NCBI GenBank assembly: GCA_050633645.1 | Contig: JBOEGX010000004.1 | Location: forward strand, 339,904 to 403,903 | Source: UBA1672 sp050633645 | Lineage (GTDB): Bacteria; Pseudomonadota; Alphaproteobacteria; Micavibrionales; Micavibrionaceae | DNA length: 64,000 bases | Direction of reading: 5' to 3' | Shown: positions 1-9,075 of the stretch, one piece after another | Layout of the letters: every line of letters starts with the position of its first letter | Position numbering within the stretch: the first letter of the stretch is position 1 | Translations under genes and position numbers: made by a program | The notes under the pieces: generated by a model | Seen by the model: the letters and a program-made list of their open reading frames with translations, nothing else | The model's database searches: none | Told to the model about the DNA's origin: nothing

Positions 1-68
1 ACGCAGTATAGAAACCTATATAAGTTGCGCAGCAACAACACCAGAAGGCAAATGCGAATTACTTTTCC

Positions 69-737
69 TTACGCCGCCGCCTTAACGGGAACGGTCAATC
101 CACTATTCGCCTTGTTCATATGATCATGAACATGATCAATCATTAGATCTATATTGTTATGGAAGAAATGATTGGCGCTTGGAAGAACACGAAAATCAAG
201 ATCAATCCCCTTTTGCAAATGCAAACGCTCAACCAGATCCGCGACATCCTGCTCTGGCACAACGTCATCACGTCCACCATGCAAAATCAGACCAGAAGTC
301 GGGCACGGCGCCAAAAACGCGAAATCATCAGTATGCGCAGGTGGAGCAACAGAAACAAATCCTGCAATCTCTGGACGGCGCATCAAAAGCTGCATCCCGA
401 TCCACGCGCCAAATGAAAACCCGGCAATCCATACATATGGCGCATTCGGGTTAATTTCTTGCATCCAATCAAGCGCAGAAGCCGCATCGCTCAACTCCCC
501 CTCACCATCGTCAAAGACACCTTGCGAACGGCCTACACCGCGAAAGTTAAAACGAAGCACGGAAAATCCACGCGCAACATACGCTTGAAATAAGGCATGC
601 GTAATCTTATTATTCATTGTTCCGCCATGTTGCGGGTTCGGGTGAAGAACCAACGCCAACGGGGCATCTTTTACTTTTGAGTGATGGTAACGACCTTCAA
701 GGCGGCCGCATGGACCATTTAGGATAACTTCGGGCAT
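69..737 (-). CDS. alpha/beta hydrolase, serine-hydrolase type
   Basis: Small (222 aa) cytoplasmic alpha/beta hydrolase with no visible signal peptide; substrate unknown. The oxyanion region HPNPQHGGT (residues 32-40) and the nucleophile elbow GFSFG (106-110, Ser108) are present, with a likely acid at Asp157/158 in HGGRDD and His190 in SANHFF completing the triad. It resembles short carboxylesterase or dienelactone-hydrolase-like proteins common in alphaproteobacteria. A longer in-frame ORF reaches 962, but that would overlap the divergent cysteine desulfurase. The ATG at 737 is preceded by AGAGG on the minus strand, so the short form was chosen. Confidence 0.8.
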   Translation of the reverse strand: MPEVILNGPCGRLEGRYHHSKVKDAPLALVLHPNPQHGGTMNNKITHALFQAYVARGFSVLRFNFRGVGRSQGVFDDGEGELSDAASALDWMQEINPNAPYVWIAGFSFGAWIGMQLLMRRPEIAGFVSVAPPAHTDDFAFLAPCPTSGLILHGGRDDVVPEQDVADLVERLHLQKGIDLDFRVLPSANHFFHNNIDLMIDHVHDHMNKANSGLTVPVKAAA

Positions 738-908
738 TCGATAACCTCTATTATTATTTCGTTTCGGTACAATTTCGTATATAAATACGGCACATAACAT
801 AAAACTGCTTCTGTGCATGACCCAGATGTATATTAGAGTATTACAAAGAAGTCTACAAATTTCTAATAAGCCATTGAAATATAATGTGGATAATACGATT
901 GTGAGATA

Positions 909-2039
909 ATGAAAAAACAAATTTACCTTGATTACAACGCAAGCGCACCCCTGCGCCCCCATGCAAAAGAGGCAATGCTCGGCGTTTTATCGGTTAAAAA
1001 CGGAGCATTAAACGCGTCATCCGTCCACAGCTTCGGCCGCGAAGGCCGCAAAATCATCGAGCACGCTCGCGAAAACGTCGCAAAACTCGTAAGTGCCGAT
1101 ACCAACCAAGTCCTCTTCAACAGCAGCGCAACCGAGGGCAACAACACGGTTATCCGTCATTTTGCAGAAAACTTTCCCGATGACATCATTTTAATTTCTG
1201 CCGCCGAACACCCTTCAATTTTGGAACTGGCGCAAATTTACAAAAACATTAAAATCATTCCCGTCGATGAAAACGGATTGGTCGAAACCACCACTCTGGA
1301 ATCCGCACTCAAAGACAACAAAACATCTTTGGTTTCCTGCATTTGGGTGAACAACGAAACAGGTTCAATACAAAACGTATCGGATTTATGCAAAAAAGCG
1401 CATGAAAACGGCGCATTTTTCCACACTGACGCCACACAAGCCGTCGGCCGCATTACCACAAACACAAAAGAAAACGCCATCGATTTCATGACAATTTCAT
1501 CCCATAAAATTGGTGGACCACAAGGCGCAGGTGCGCTCATCCTTGGGCTATGCGGGCCAACGCCAACCCTGCTCCATGGCGGCGGTCAGGAAAAATCCGC
1601 CCGCGCAGGCACGGAAAACATCGCCGCCATAGCGGGCTTTGGCGCGGCGGCAAAAGAGGCGCTTGAACACCTCAATCATTATCAGGCTCTAGGCCAGTGG
1701 CGCGACGAATTAGAATGCAAAATCAAAAACATATCTCCCGAAGCTGTCATCCATTGTGAAAACGCGAACCGCGTGTCCAACACATGCTTTTTCAGCCTCC
1801 CCAATGCAAACGCCCAAACCATGCTCATGGCCTTTGACCTCGAAGGAATAGCCATCAGCAACGGCTCGGCTTGCTCCAGCGGCACAGTCAAGCCAAGCAC
1901 AACATTAAAAGCCATGGGAACCTCTGAAACAATATCAAATAGCGCCCTGAGAATCTCTTTAGGATGGGCAAGCGAGAAAAGTGATATTGACGCATTCATA
2001 AAAGCATGGGAAAAGATATATATGCGCGTCAAAATATAA
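909..2039 (+). CDS. cysteine desulfurase, NifS/IscS family (PLP class V aminotransferase)
   Basis: PLP enzyme that takes sulfur from L-cysteine for Fe-S clusters or thio-cofactors. The 376-aa protein has the N-terminal YLDYNASAPL signature, His101 stacking on PLP, Asp174 in FHTDATQ, the PLP lysine Lys200 in SSHKIGGPQG and the persulfide cysteine Cys322 in NGSACSSG. Length and motifs are standard for the family. The 2Fe-2S ferredoxin starts 22 bases downstream, which supports a role in Fe-S assembly, and thiamine sulfur transfer is also possible. iscS, nifS and csd subtypes cannot be separated here, so no symbol is given. The ribosome-binding site is weak (GTGAGA). Confidence 0.92.
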   Translation: MKKQIYLDYNASAPLRPHAKEAMLGVLSVKNGALNASSVHSFGREGRKIIEHARENVAKLVSADTNQVLFNSSATEGNNTVIRHFAENFPDDIILISAAEHPSILELAQIYKNIKIIPVDENGLVETTTLESALKDNKTSLVSCIWVNNETGSIQNVSDLCKKAHENGAFFHTDATQAVGRITTNTKENAIDFMTISSHKIGGPQGAGALILGLCGPTPTLLHGGGQEKSARAGTENIAAIAGFGAAAKEALEHLNHYQALGQWRDELECKIKNISPEAVIHCENANRVSNTCFFSLPNANAQTMLMAFDLEGIAISNGSACSSGTVKPSTTLKAMGTSETISNSALRISLGWASEKSDIDAFIKAWEKIYMRVKI

Positions 2040-2061
2040 TTTTTAAGGACCACAGAAAAAC

Positions 2062-2400
2062 ATGCCCACAATTAACGTGATAAAAAAAGACGGATCAACC
2101 AAACAAATCACCGCCGAAAATGGCTGGTCACTCATGGAAGTCTTGCGCGATGCTGGCTTTGACGCGATTGAAGGCGCATGCGGCGGCTCCATGGCTTGCG
2201 CGACATGCCATATGTATATCCACCCTGATTGGACCGATAAAGTCGAAGCAGAAGATAATTCACAATGCGAGGAAGAAGAAGACATGCTCGATCTTGCCTT
2301 TGATATCACCGAATATTCGCGCCTCGGCTGCCAAATCCGTATGAGCGATACACTCGATGGCATTATCGTCGCCATCCCTGGCGCAAAAACAGATTGGTAA
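2062..2400 (+). CDS. fdx: 2Fe-2S ferredoxin, adrenodoxin/Isc type
   Basis: Electron carrier of 112 aa. The four cluster ligands are Cys40, Cys46, Cys49 (CGGSMACATC, the C-x5-C-x2-C pattern) and Cys90 in LGCQIRMS. That spacing and the SRLGCQI motif are those of vertebrate-adrenodoxin-like bacterial ferredoxins such as Fdx and FdVI. Lying directly behind a cysteine desulfurase it probably supplies electrons for Fe-S cluster assembly. The upstream AAGGA is well placed. Confidence 0.92.
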   Translation: MPTINVIKKDGSTKQITAENGWSLMEVLRDAGFDAIEGACGGSMACATCHMYIHPDWTDKVEAEDNSQCEEEEDMLDLAFDITEYSRLGCQIRMSDTLDGIIVAIPGAKTDW

Positions 2401-2412
2401 GGGTCTAAAAAA

Positions 2413-2697
2413 ATGATCCGTCATATCGTATTATTCACCGCAAAAACTCCCGAAAACTTAGACTCCGTCTATAATGGACTCAAAACTCTTGAAACAATAC
2501 AAGGAAACTGGGTTTTAACCGTCACAAAAAACGATAAAATCGACCAAATTGCCAATGATATAGACGTTGTGGTCTATGGCGAATTCCCGGACCAAAATGC
2601 ACTAACGGAATATAAATCACACCAAACCTATAATGATGCCATTAAAATGGTTCGCCCCTTACGCGACAAACGCATAGCCGTTGACATTCCCGCCTGA
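2413..2697 (+). CDS. Dabb-family stress-responsive A/B barrel protein
   Basis: Protein of 94 aa that starts MIRHIVLFTAK, the usual first strand of the Dabb (stress-responsive alpha/beta barrel) family, and contains a later VVVYGEFPDQNAL-like strand and helix pattern. Such proteins are small dimeric ferredoxin-like folds. A few are cyclases, but most have no known activity, and none is assigned here. It follows fdx by 12 bases and its stop overlaps the first possible start of the response regulator. Confidence 0.75.
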   Translation: MIRHIVLFTAKTPENLDSVYNGLKTLETIQGNWVLTVTKNDKIDQIANDIDVVVYGEFPDQNALTEYKSHQTYNDAIKMVRPLRDKRIAVDIPA

Positions 2698-3319
2698 TCA
2701 GGGAACAATAACCACAGAAATAGAAATACGAACAATCAAAGGTAGAATATCTTTGTCCTCATCAATACATAATAAGCCACCACCCTATGACCTTTCAAAC
2801 TTCACCATTTTGGTGGTTGAAGACTCCCCCTATATGCAAGGGCTTGTCACCTCAATGCTCAAGATTTTCGGCGTTGGAGATATACTAAATTGCAACGATG
2901 CCCGAGAAGCCATGGACTTGCTCACCATCACCCAAGCCCGTACAAAAAGCCGCTATGTCAATAATATCGACATCGTTTTAACAGATTGGCTTATGCCAAA
3001 TGGCTCTGGCAAAGAACTTCTACAATGGATCAGATATAATGATAAAGACGCCATCCGCTTCCTCCCCGTGATTGTCGTAAGTGGTTTCACAACTGAAACA
3101 GTGACCAACAAAACGCGCGATTTGGGCGCGCATGAAATTCTGGTAAAGCCCATTTCCGCAAATGGCCTCGCCTCAAGAGTTTGCAACGTCATTAATCGCC
3201 CCCGTAAGTTTATCAACGCCCCGGCATATTTCGGCCCTGACCGCCGCCGCCAACAAATACCTTACGAAGGAAATAACAAACGCATAACCAATCCCACAAT
3301 CGTGGAGCGTGAGATATGA
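2681..3319 (+). CDS. single-domain response regulator (CheY-like) with short C-terminal tail
   Basis: Receiver protein. In the 212-aa reading the acidic pocket is Glu47/Asp48 (VVEDSP), the phosphoacceptor is Asp102 (VLTDWLMPNG), the switch serine is Ser134 and the conserved lysine is Lys156 (ILVKPIS). After the receiver only a short basic tail follows (YFGPDRRRQQ), which recurs in alphaproteobacterial receivers, so no DNA-binding output is seen. The start is uncertain: TTG 2681 overlaps the Dabb gene, while TTG 2753 has AAAGG eleven bases upstream and is at least as likely. The stop overlaps the next gene as ATGA. Confidence 0.85.
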   Translation: MTFPPDQGTITTEIEIRTIKGRISLSSSIHNKPPPYDLSNFTILVVEDSPYMQGLVTSMLKIFGVGDILNCNDAREAMDLLTITQARTKSRYVNNIDIVLTDWLMPNGSGKELLQWIRYNDKDAIRFLPVIVVSGFTTETVTNKTRDLGAHEILVKPISANGLASRVCNVINRPRKFINAPAYFGPDRRRQQIPYEGNNKRITNPTIVEREI

Positions 3320-3828
3320 ACGAAGAAGACGACTACAATGTTGAAATCATTAAAATCCGTGGCTCGTTAAAAAATAAACTCGGCGCGTTGCGCGTCCCCA
3401 CAAATGAAGACGGATATCTGGCAGAAGAAAACATAGAAGAAGCGGATTCCTTAATCAACGAGATGTGCAAAACCTGCCTCGACGATATTGGCCGGAATTT
3501 GGATCTCCTCTCTCAAAGCTGGAAAGCAATGCAAGACCTCCCTGATGGTGAGGCGCGCTCATCCCGAGCTCAAGAAATTTTCACATATTCCCATGAAATA
3601 AAAGACATAGGCTCTCTTTGCGGTTATACCCTCGCCGCCCATTTCGCGGAATCTTTACGCGATTACATCGCCGAAACCGCACTGAACCTTAAAAATCAAC
3701 GCATCATCATTCAGGCACACGTGGATGCCATGACCGTCGTTTATAAAAATGACCTAAAAGACGATGGCGGCCCCGCCGCAGATGAACTCAAAAAAATGGT
3801 CAAAGTCGCTATTAATAAATATCATTAA
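3316..3828 (+). CDS. Hpt-like phosphotransfer protein, partner of the preceding response regulator
   Basis: All-helical 170-aa protein. Residues about 88-120 contain SHEIKDIGSLCGYTLAAHFA, which resembles the HPt consensus in which a histidine (His93 here) is followed by K/R, G/D and a glycine-rich turn. It is therefore read as a histidine phosphotransfer domain that exchanges phosphate with the receiver encoded just upstream; the two are coupled by an ATGA overlap. No histidine kinase lies in the window. The assignment rests on motif resemblance only. Confidence 0.6.
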   Translation: MNEEDDYNVEIIKIRGSLKNKLGALRVPTNEDGYLAEENIEEADSLINEMCKTCLDDIGRNLDLLSQSWKAMQDLPDGEARSSRAQEIFTYSHEIKDIGSLCGYTLAAHFAESLRDYIAETALNLKNQRIIIQAHVDAMTVVYKNDLKDDGGPAADELKKMVKVAINKYH

Positions 3829-3942
3829 AAAATATTTGCATCGCGCACCAATTATATGAATAATATCCTATAAACGCGCTTCCACGCCTATAGTCGTTTG
3901 ACTTTACTTTGTGACAAGCCGCAAGCAACAACAATCAGAAAC

Positions 3943-4070
3943 AAACTGATAAACCGCATTTTACACCAAAAACGAACTGATAAAAAACCGTATAAAATCA
4001 ATCACTTAAAAAGCCACCTAAAAGGACACACACAACGAACTGAAAGATGGAACTGATAAAACGAACTGAA
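3943..4070 (+). repeat. five short direct repeats, consensus GAACTGATAAA
   Basis: The space between two convergent genes carries copies at about 3943-3953 (AAACTGATAAA), 3974-3984 (GAACTGATAAA), 4037-4046, 4050-4060 (GAACTGATAAA) and 4063-4070, all in the same direction. Spacing is irregular. No hairpin terminator was seen in the same stretch. Function is unknown. Confidence 0.6.
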
Positions 4071-4074
4071 GCCA

Positions 4075-4866
4075 TTACAATTCAAAAGCCAAACCGTCAT
4101 AGGCGGGATAAAAGCCAACAGGCAACTCATCGCACAATGTTTTATAATCCATCGCCGAAGACAAACAGGTGACATAGACACTCTTCGCGCCAATATAATC
4201 ATTATACTCGTACAACGCCTTCAAATTCGCATGAACCGCATTGTCGTCCGCATGGTAGCCCGCGCCATCAACAACCCAAATATCAGAGCCTTTAATAACA
4301 TCAAGCGCTTTTTGATCAAGAGTCTTCATGTCCACGCTATACGCCAAAGAACCAAAACGATACCCAACGGACATGCAAGACCCGTGATCCATCTCATAAG
4401 GAATAAATTCTATATCTTTAAAGTTTTGAACCCGCCCATATTGCGCCGCATCAAAGACATGCGCATCCAACATCGGCGGATAATAGCGTTCATTATTCCC
4501 GCCCTTAAACAAATAATGAAATTTCAAAAGAATTTCCTCAAGGCTTTCTTTATGCCCAAAGCAAGGAATAGATTTCCGCTCATTTCTGAAAAACATAGAG
4601 CGCAAATCATCAATCCCGTGGCAATGATCACTGTGGTGATGCGTATAAAAAACACCATCCAACGCACTAATATCAAACGCATTCATCTGATGACGAAAAT
4701 CTGCGCCCGTATCAATAATCACCGTGGCATCATCAGACTGCACCGCCAGACACGCACGATTACGCCTGTTTTTCGGCTCGCTCGGATCACACATCCCCCA
4801 GTAATTTCCAACCGAAGGCGTACCCGATGAATTTCCGCATCCTAAAACTGTGATTTTAAGGCTCAT
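4075..4866 (-). CDS. MBL-fold metallohydrolase, PhnP-like
   Basis: Metallo-beta-lactamase-fold phosphodiesterase-like protein of 263 aa. The metal motif is H76-x-H78-x-D80-H81 in YTHHHSDHCHG, with further ligands expected at DTGAD (52-56), MDHGS, D of the SVDMK strand and the final VTCLSS region. The N-terminus LGCGNSSGTPSVG is typical of the PhnP/RNase-Z-like subgroup that alphaproteobacteria encode right after tatD. The substrate is probably a cyclic or linear phosphodiester, by family. Its start overlaps the tatD stop by four bases. Confidence 0.87.
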   Translation of the reverse strand: MSLKITVLGCGNSSGTPSVGNYWGMCDPSEPKNRRNRACLAVQSDDATVIIDTGADFRHQMNAFDISALDGVFYTHHHSDHCHGIDDLRSMFFRNERKSIPCFGHKESLEEILLKFHYLFKGGNNERYYPPMLDAHVFDAAQYGRVQNFKDIEFIPYEMDHGSCMSVGYRFGSLAYSVDMKTLDQKALDVIKGSDIWVVDGAGYHADDNAVHANLKALYEYNDYIGAKSVYVTCLSSAMDYKTLCDELPVGFYPAYDGLAFEL

Positions 4867-5657
4867 ACCAACTTTGCTTTGTTAAACAGCCTGAAAAAAT
4901 TATCAGATGTTATTTTAGCAAATTCTTGCGGGGTTACACCATAAAGTTCCGCCAAAAACTCACCCGTCTTGGCAACATAGGCCGGTTCATTGACCTTCCC
5001 GCGATAAGGCATCGGCGCAAGGAACGGCGCATCCGTTTCCACCAAAACACGATTCAAAGGCACAATTTTCGCAGTTTGGCGTAGCTCATCCGCCTTTTTA
5101 AACGTCACAATCCCTGAAAAGGAGATATAAAACCCAAGCTCTAATGACTTCTCGGCTAAGCTTTGCGCAGAGCTAAAACAATGCATCACGCCGCGCAATT
5201 TGCCCTGATGCTCTTCCGACATAATTTTATATGTGTCGTCCTCTGCATCGCGGGTGTGAACAACCATCGGCAAATCGGTTTCAATACATGCGCGAATATG
5301 TTTGCGAAAGGATTCGGCCTGATCCGCGCGCGGTGAATTATCATAAAAATAATCCAATCCCGTTTCACCAAGCGCGATAATCTTGTCATGCTTATTAGCA
5401 ATTTGAACAATTTGATCTTGCGAAAAACCCTTCTCCGCGTCCAATCCCGCATCATGCGGATGCGTACCAATCGAACACCAAACATTGTCATTAGAATTGG
5501 CGATAGAAAGTAGCTCATCAATTTCCTCCGACATACGGCAACAAATCGTAACCATGCCAGAAACGCCGCCCGCCTGCGCCGCCGCGATAATCTCAGACGG
5601 AGAACCTTTCTCATCAATACCCTTATGATTTAAATGACAATGGGAGTCGATCCACAT
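4863..5657 (-). CDS. TatD-family metal-dependent hydrolase
   Basis: TatD/YcfH-like TIM-barrel metallohydrolase of 264 aa, a 3'-5' exonuclease or deoxyribonuclease in characterised members. Metal-binding features visible are H6/H8 in IDSHCHL, Glu in ALGETGLDY, His in VVHTRDAED, His in MHCFSS and Asp in ETDAPFLAP. It sits between metG and the MBL hydrolase in the standard alphaproteobacterial order, and ends with an ATGA overlap into the MBL gene. Confidence 0.93.
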   Translation of the reverse strand: MWIDSHCHLNHKGIDEKGSPSEIIAAAQAGGVSGMVTICCRMSEEIDELLSIANSNDNVWCSIGTHPHDAGLDAEKGFSQDQIVQIANKHDKIIALGETGLDYFYDNSPRADQAESFRKHIRACIETDLPMVVHTRDAEDDTYKIMSEEHQGKLRGVMHCFSSAQSLAEKSLELGFYISFSGIVTFKKADELRQTAKIVPLNRVLVETDAPFLAPMPYRGKVNEPAYVAKTGEFLAELYGVTPQEFAKITSDNFFRLFNKAKLV

Positions 5658-5660
5658 AAC

Positions 5661-7226
5661 CTACGCCGCCTCTTCTTCTACAATACGCGGGAACACACCT
5701 TCGGGCTTCTCAATCCCGACAGCAAATTTCAAGGCATGATCGGCCGATATATGCGCAAAATCGCGCTCATCTTCAGATATCTTAAGCTGATCAAGGATTT
5801 TCGGCGCGGATGTAGGAACGACGGGCTGAACGATTATGCCCAAACAACGAATAACCTCCGCCAACACATAAAGAACAGTTTCCATACGACCTGTATCGGT
5901 TTTCTTCAGTGCCCACGGCGCTTGCACATCAATATAGGCATCGCATGCACCAACCACACTCCAGATATGCTCTAATCCACGATGGATTTTAAATGCATCA
6001 AACGCCCCGCGTACAGGCTCTATCATGTGATACGCCTTGTGAAGAAGCTCCTCGTCTTCCTCGGTAAAGGCTTGAGGCGCAGGAATTTTCGCATCGCAAT
6101 TTTTATAAATCATCGACAAGGTGCGCTGCGCCAAATTGCCAAGGCCATTCGCCAAATCTGCATTAATGCGCGAAATCGCCTGTTCATGAGAAAAATTACC
6201 ATCCTGCCCATGCGACACTTCACGCATCAGGAAATAGCGGATCTGATCAAGTCCATACGTCGCCACCAAATCATCGGGTGATAAAACATTCCCGACAGAT
6301 TTCGACATTTTCGCTCCACCAACATTAATAAACCCATGCGCGAAGATCGTCTTCGGCAAGGGCAAATCCGCCGCCATCAAAAACGCAGGCCAGTATATAG
6401 CATGAAACCGCGTGATATCCTTACCAATCACATGATAATCCGCAGGCCAGAATTTCTGAAAGTCATCCGCGCCCTCATCAGGATAGCCAATCGCGGTCAA
6501 ATAATTCGTGAGCGCATCAAGCCAAACATACATCACGTGATCCGCGTCATCAGGCACAGGAATCCCCCATGTCAGGCGGCTTTTATGACGGGAAACGGAT
6601 AAATCTTTTAACCCGCCCTCTTGTTTTAAAAAGCTCACAATCTCATTCAAACGAACATTTGGCTGCACCGCATCCAGATTGGCGGCGTAATATTCAATCA
6701 ATCGATCCGTATAATTGGACAGCTTAAAGAAATAGCTTTCCTCTTCCACCCATTTTACTTCCGTACCCAAAGGAGTATATTTCTGGCCGTCATCGGCAGT
6801 GGTCAACTCATCTTCCGTGAAATATGCTTCCTCGCGCACCGAATACCAACCCGCATATTTGCCAAGCTCAATCTCGCCCTTATCTTTAAGCTTCGTCCAA
6901 ATCGCCTGTGACGCTTTATAATGGCGCTCCTGCGTGGTGCGGATAAAATCATCATTTGAAATGCCCAGTTTTTCGGTCATTTCAATAAATGTCGCGGCGT
7001 TCTGATCGGCAAATGCTTTTGCCTCCATACCATTCTTTTCTGCGGTTTGCTGAACCTTTTCACCGTGCTCATCCGTACCTGTCAGAAATTTAACATCATA
7101 TCCGTCCAAACGCTTAAACCGCGCCATAACATCGGTCAGGATTGATTCATAAGCATGCCCCAAATGCGGCACACCATTAACGTAGGATATAGCGGTTGTA
7201 ATGTAAAAAGGTGTTTTACTGCTCAC
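5661..7226 (-). CDS. metG: methionyl-tRNA synthetase
   Basis: Class I aminoacyl-tRNA synthetase charging both tRNA-Met species. The 521-aa protein has the HIGH-type motif HLGH (21-24) and KMSKS (306-310). The usual zinc-knuckle cysteines are absent from the AGWYSVREEAYF insertion, so it is the zinc-free MetG form without a C-terminal dimerisation domain. The start codon is GTG at 7226, preceded by AGGAG. The gene follows holB and precedes tatD. Confidence 0.96.
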   Translation of the reverse strand: MSSKTPFYITTAISYVNGVPHLGHAYESILTDVMARFKRLDGYDVKFLTGTDEHGEKVQQTAEKNGMEAKAFADQNAATFIEMTEKLGISNDDFIRTTQERHYKASQAIWTKLKDKGEIELGKYAGWYSVREEAYFTEDELTTADDGQKYTPLGTEVKWVEEESYFFKLSNYTDRLIEYYAANLDAVQPNVRLNEIVSFLKQEGGLKDLSVSRHKSRLTWGIPVPDDADHVMYVWLDALTNYLTAIGYPDEGADDFQKFWPADYHVIGKDITRFHAIYWPAFLMAADLPLPKTIFAHGFINVGGAKMSKSVGNVLSPDDLVATYGLDQIRYFLMREVSHGQDGNFSHEQAISRINADLANGLGNLAQRTLSMIYKNCDAKIPAPQAFTEEDEELLHKAYHMIEPVRGAFDAFKIHRGLEHIWSVVGACDAYIDVQAPWALKKTDTGRMETVLYVLAEVIRCLGIIVQPVVPTSAPKILDQLKISEDERDFAHISADHALKFAVGIEKPEGVFPRIVEEEAA

Positions 7227-7253
7227 GGGTCAAAGCTCCTGATAAAATGTGTA

Positions 7254-8429
7254 TTAACCATTTATCATAGTAAACGCAGAACGTACAGCATCACGGCGGT
7301 CTAAATTCGCATAATCAACCCGTGCGAAATGATTTTTCAAACCGTCACAAACATCTATAAGCTTTTCAAGCGAATAAGCCGCGAAAATCATCTGCGTGCC
7401 TTTACGCTCCAAATATTCTGGCAATCCTGTTTCACCCCGAGATTTCAAAAACAACATCTTGCGAAACACCCACTGCATCACATCAACAAACATGCGGTAA
7501 TCTTTATCCTGTGCAGTTGTAGACAGGCTGCCAGACAATTTATGAATGTTTTCCCAGTTCCAATTCGGCGCGTCATCAAGATAATCCAAAACCTTAGTCA
7601 GCATTTCTAGCCCGCCCTCTTCCGCATATTTCAGGGCCTGGCCAATGCTCCCCTCCGATAAATCCGCGAGCGCCGCCATATCATTCACAGACAGGCTAAT
7701 CCCCTGCCGCGAAAGCAAATCCTTCATAATTTCAGGCGATAGCGGCGAAAACGGTATAACCCGCGCGCGTGACCGAATGGTCGGGATAAGCATCCCTGGA
7801 CGATGTGCAATCAACATAATCAGAACATTCGCGGGCGGCTCTTCCAGAATTTTCAAAATCGCGTTTTGTGCGCTGCGATTCATCGTATCCGCATCTTCAA
7901 TAATCACAATGCGCCAACCGCCTTCGGACGAGGTTTTACGAAGAAACGGTTCAATCTTGCGCAAGGCCTCAACCTTCAACGATTTATCTAATTTTCCCTT
8001 CGCTTCATCAAAATACCGCGCGATATGGAGCAAGTCCGCATGCCCGCCCGATGCCACGCGCGCAAATACGGGTTCATCCGCCTCAACATCCAATGACGAA
8101 AACTCCTGCGCCAATTCCTCGCCGCCAAAAAGCCCGCCCTGATCTTTATCCTTCGCCCCGTGCTTTAATAAAAACCGTGCCAAACGAAACGCCATCGTGG
8201 TTTTGCCAATGCCCTGTAAGCCAGAAAAAATCATCGCATGCGGTAGGGAATCTTTTTCATACAAATCAAGGAATTGACGCTCCTTATCCTCATGCGCCAA
8301 AAACAACGTGGAATGACGCGGATCAGCCAACCCCTCCGAAGGCACAATAGCTTCTTCATCAGGAAACCAATCATCCCCCGACGGGGAATCATCGTCATAA
8401 ATTATATCATCATCACCAAACAGGCTCAT
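7254..8429 (-). CDS. holB: DNA polymerase III delta' subunit
   Basis: Clamp-loader subunit of 391 aa. An AAA+ core is visible with the P-loop GLQGIGKT and the conserved helix AQNAILKILEEPP, in which the SRC-like arginine region follows as PTIRSRARVIPF. The N-terminal 40 residues are acidic and family-variable. It lies between tmk and metG, and only one base separates it from the tmk stop, so the block is very probably co-transcribed. Confidence 0.94.
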   Translation of the reverse strand: MSLFGDDDIIYDDDSPSGDDWFPDEEAIVPSEGLADPRHSTLFLAHEDKERQFLDLYEKDSLPHAMIFSGLQGIGKTTMAFRLARFLLKHGAKDKDQGGLFGGEELAQEFSSLDVEADEPVFARVASGGHADLLHIARYFDEAKGKLDKSLKVEALRKIEPFLRKTSSEGGWRIVIIEDADTMNRSAQNAILKILEEPPANVLIMLIAHRPGMLIPTIRSRARVIPFSPLSPEIMKDLLSRQGISLSVNDMAALADLSEGSIGQALKYAEEGGLEMLTKVLDYLDDAPNWNWENIHKLSGSLSTTAQDKDYRMFVDVMQWVFRKMLFLKSRGETGLPEYLERKGTQMIFAAYSLEKLIDVCDGLKNHFARVDYANLDRRDAVRSAFTMING

Positions 8430-8430
8430 A

Positions 8431-9075
8431 TTAAGCTTTCAGTTTTTGCGCCACAATATTTTGGATATCACTGGCCATTAAATCAACGCTCTGCGCCGCA
8501 TTGATAACGCTGCATCGCATAGGCTCTTGTTTCGCTATATCCAAAAACCCCGCACGTAAATTCTCATGAAACTCTAAGTCCATACGCTCAAATCGATCCT
8601 CGGTTTGTTCATACCCCTTTTGCCCAGACAAACGTTTATTCGACCGCGCCAAACCATCACGAACACCAAGATCTAAAATCAAGGTTAAATCAGGTTTAAA
8701 CCCATCAATCGTAATACGCTCAATCTCTGTAATTTTATCTTTATCAAGCCCGCGCCCATAGCCCTGATAAGCCATGGTGGAGTCACTGAATCTATCACAA
8801 ATAACAATCTTACCATCCGCCAAAGCAGGTTTAATCACCTTATTGATATGCATCACCCGCGCAGCGTACAGCAATAGAACTTCCGCCATTGCGTCCCAAT
8901 CACCGCCATCACGCTGCACCAATAAATTTCGAATGCTCTCCGCCTCTTTCGTGCCGCCTGGCTCACGTGTGGTCAAAACGCGGTGTCCCTGCGCGGTCAA
9001 GAAATCAGCAAGACGATTAATCTGCGTGGTCTTACCCGCGCCTTCACCGCCTTCAAGAGAGATAAACAAACTCAT
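8431..9075 (-). CDS. tmk: thymidylate kinase
   Basis: Phosphorylates dTMP to dTDP. The 214-aa protein opens with the P-loop EGGEGAGKTTQ, followed by TREPGGT (DR(E/P)-type base-binding segment) and DRFSDSTMAYQG. Length is normal. The start overlaps the carboxypeptidase stop by four bases, and holB follows at once, so it sits in the middle of a tight minus-strand operon. Confidence 0.96.
   Translation of the reverse strand: MSLFISLEGGEGAGKTTQINRLADFLTAQGHRVLTTREPGGTKEAESIRNLLVQRDGGDWDAMAEVLLLYAARVMHINKVIKPALADGKIVICDRFSDSTMAYQGYGRGLDKDKITEIERITIDGFKPDLTLILDLGVRDGLARSNKRLSGQKGYEQTEDRFERMDLEFHENLRAGFLDIAKQEPMRCSVINAAQSVDLMASDIQNIVAQKLKA

Noticed and set aside
738..962. N-terminal extension of the hydrolase to 297 aa
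   Set aside because: It overlaps the divergent cysteine desulfurase start and lacks family sequence; a good ribosome site precedes ATG 737.
4231..4830. 199-aa plus-strand open frame
   Set aside because: It is the antisense shadow of the MBL hydrolase and has a composition typical of reversed coding sequence.
7645..8142. 165-aa plus-strand open frame
   Set aside because: Antisense of holB, whose motifs are clear on the other strand.
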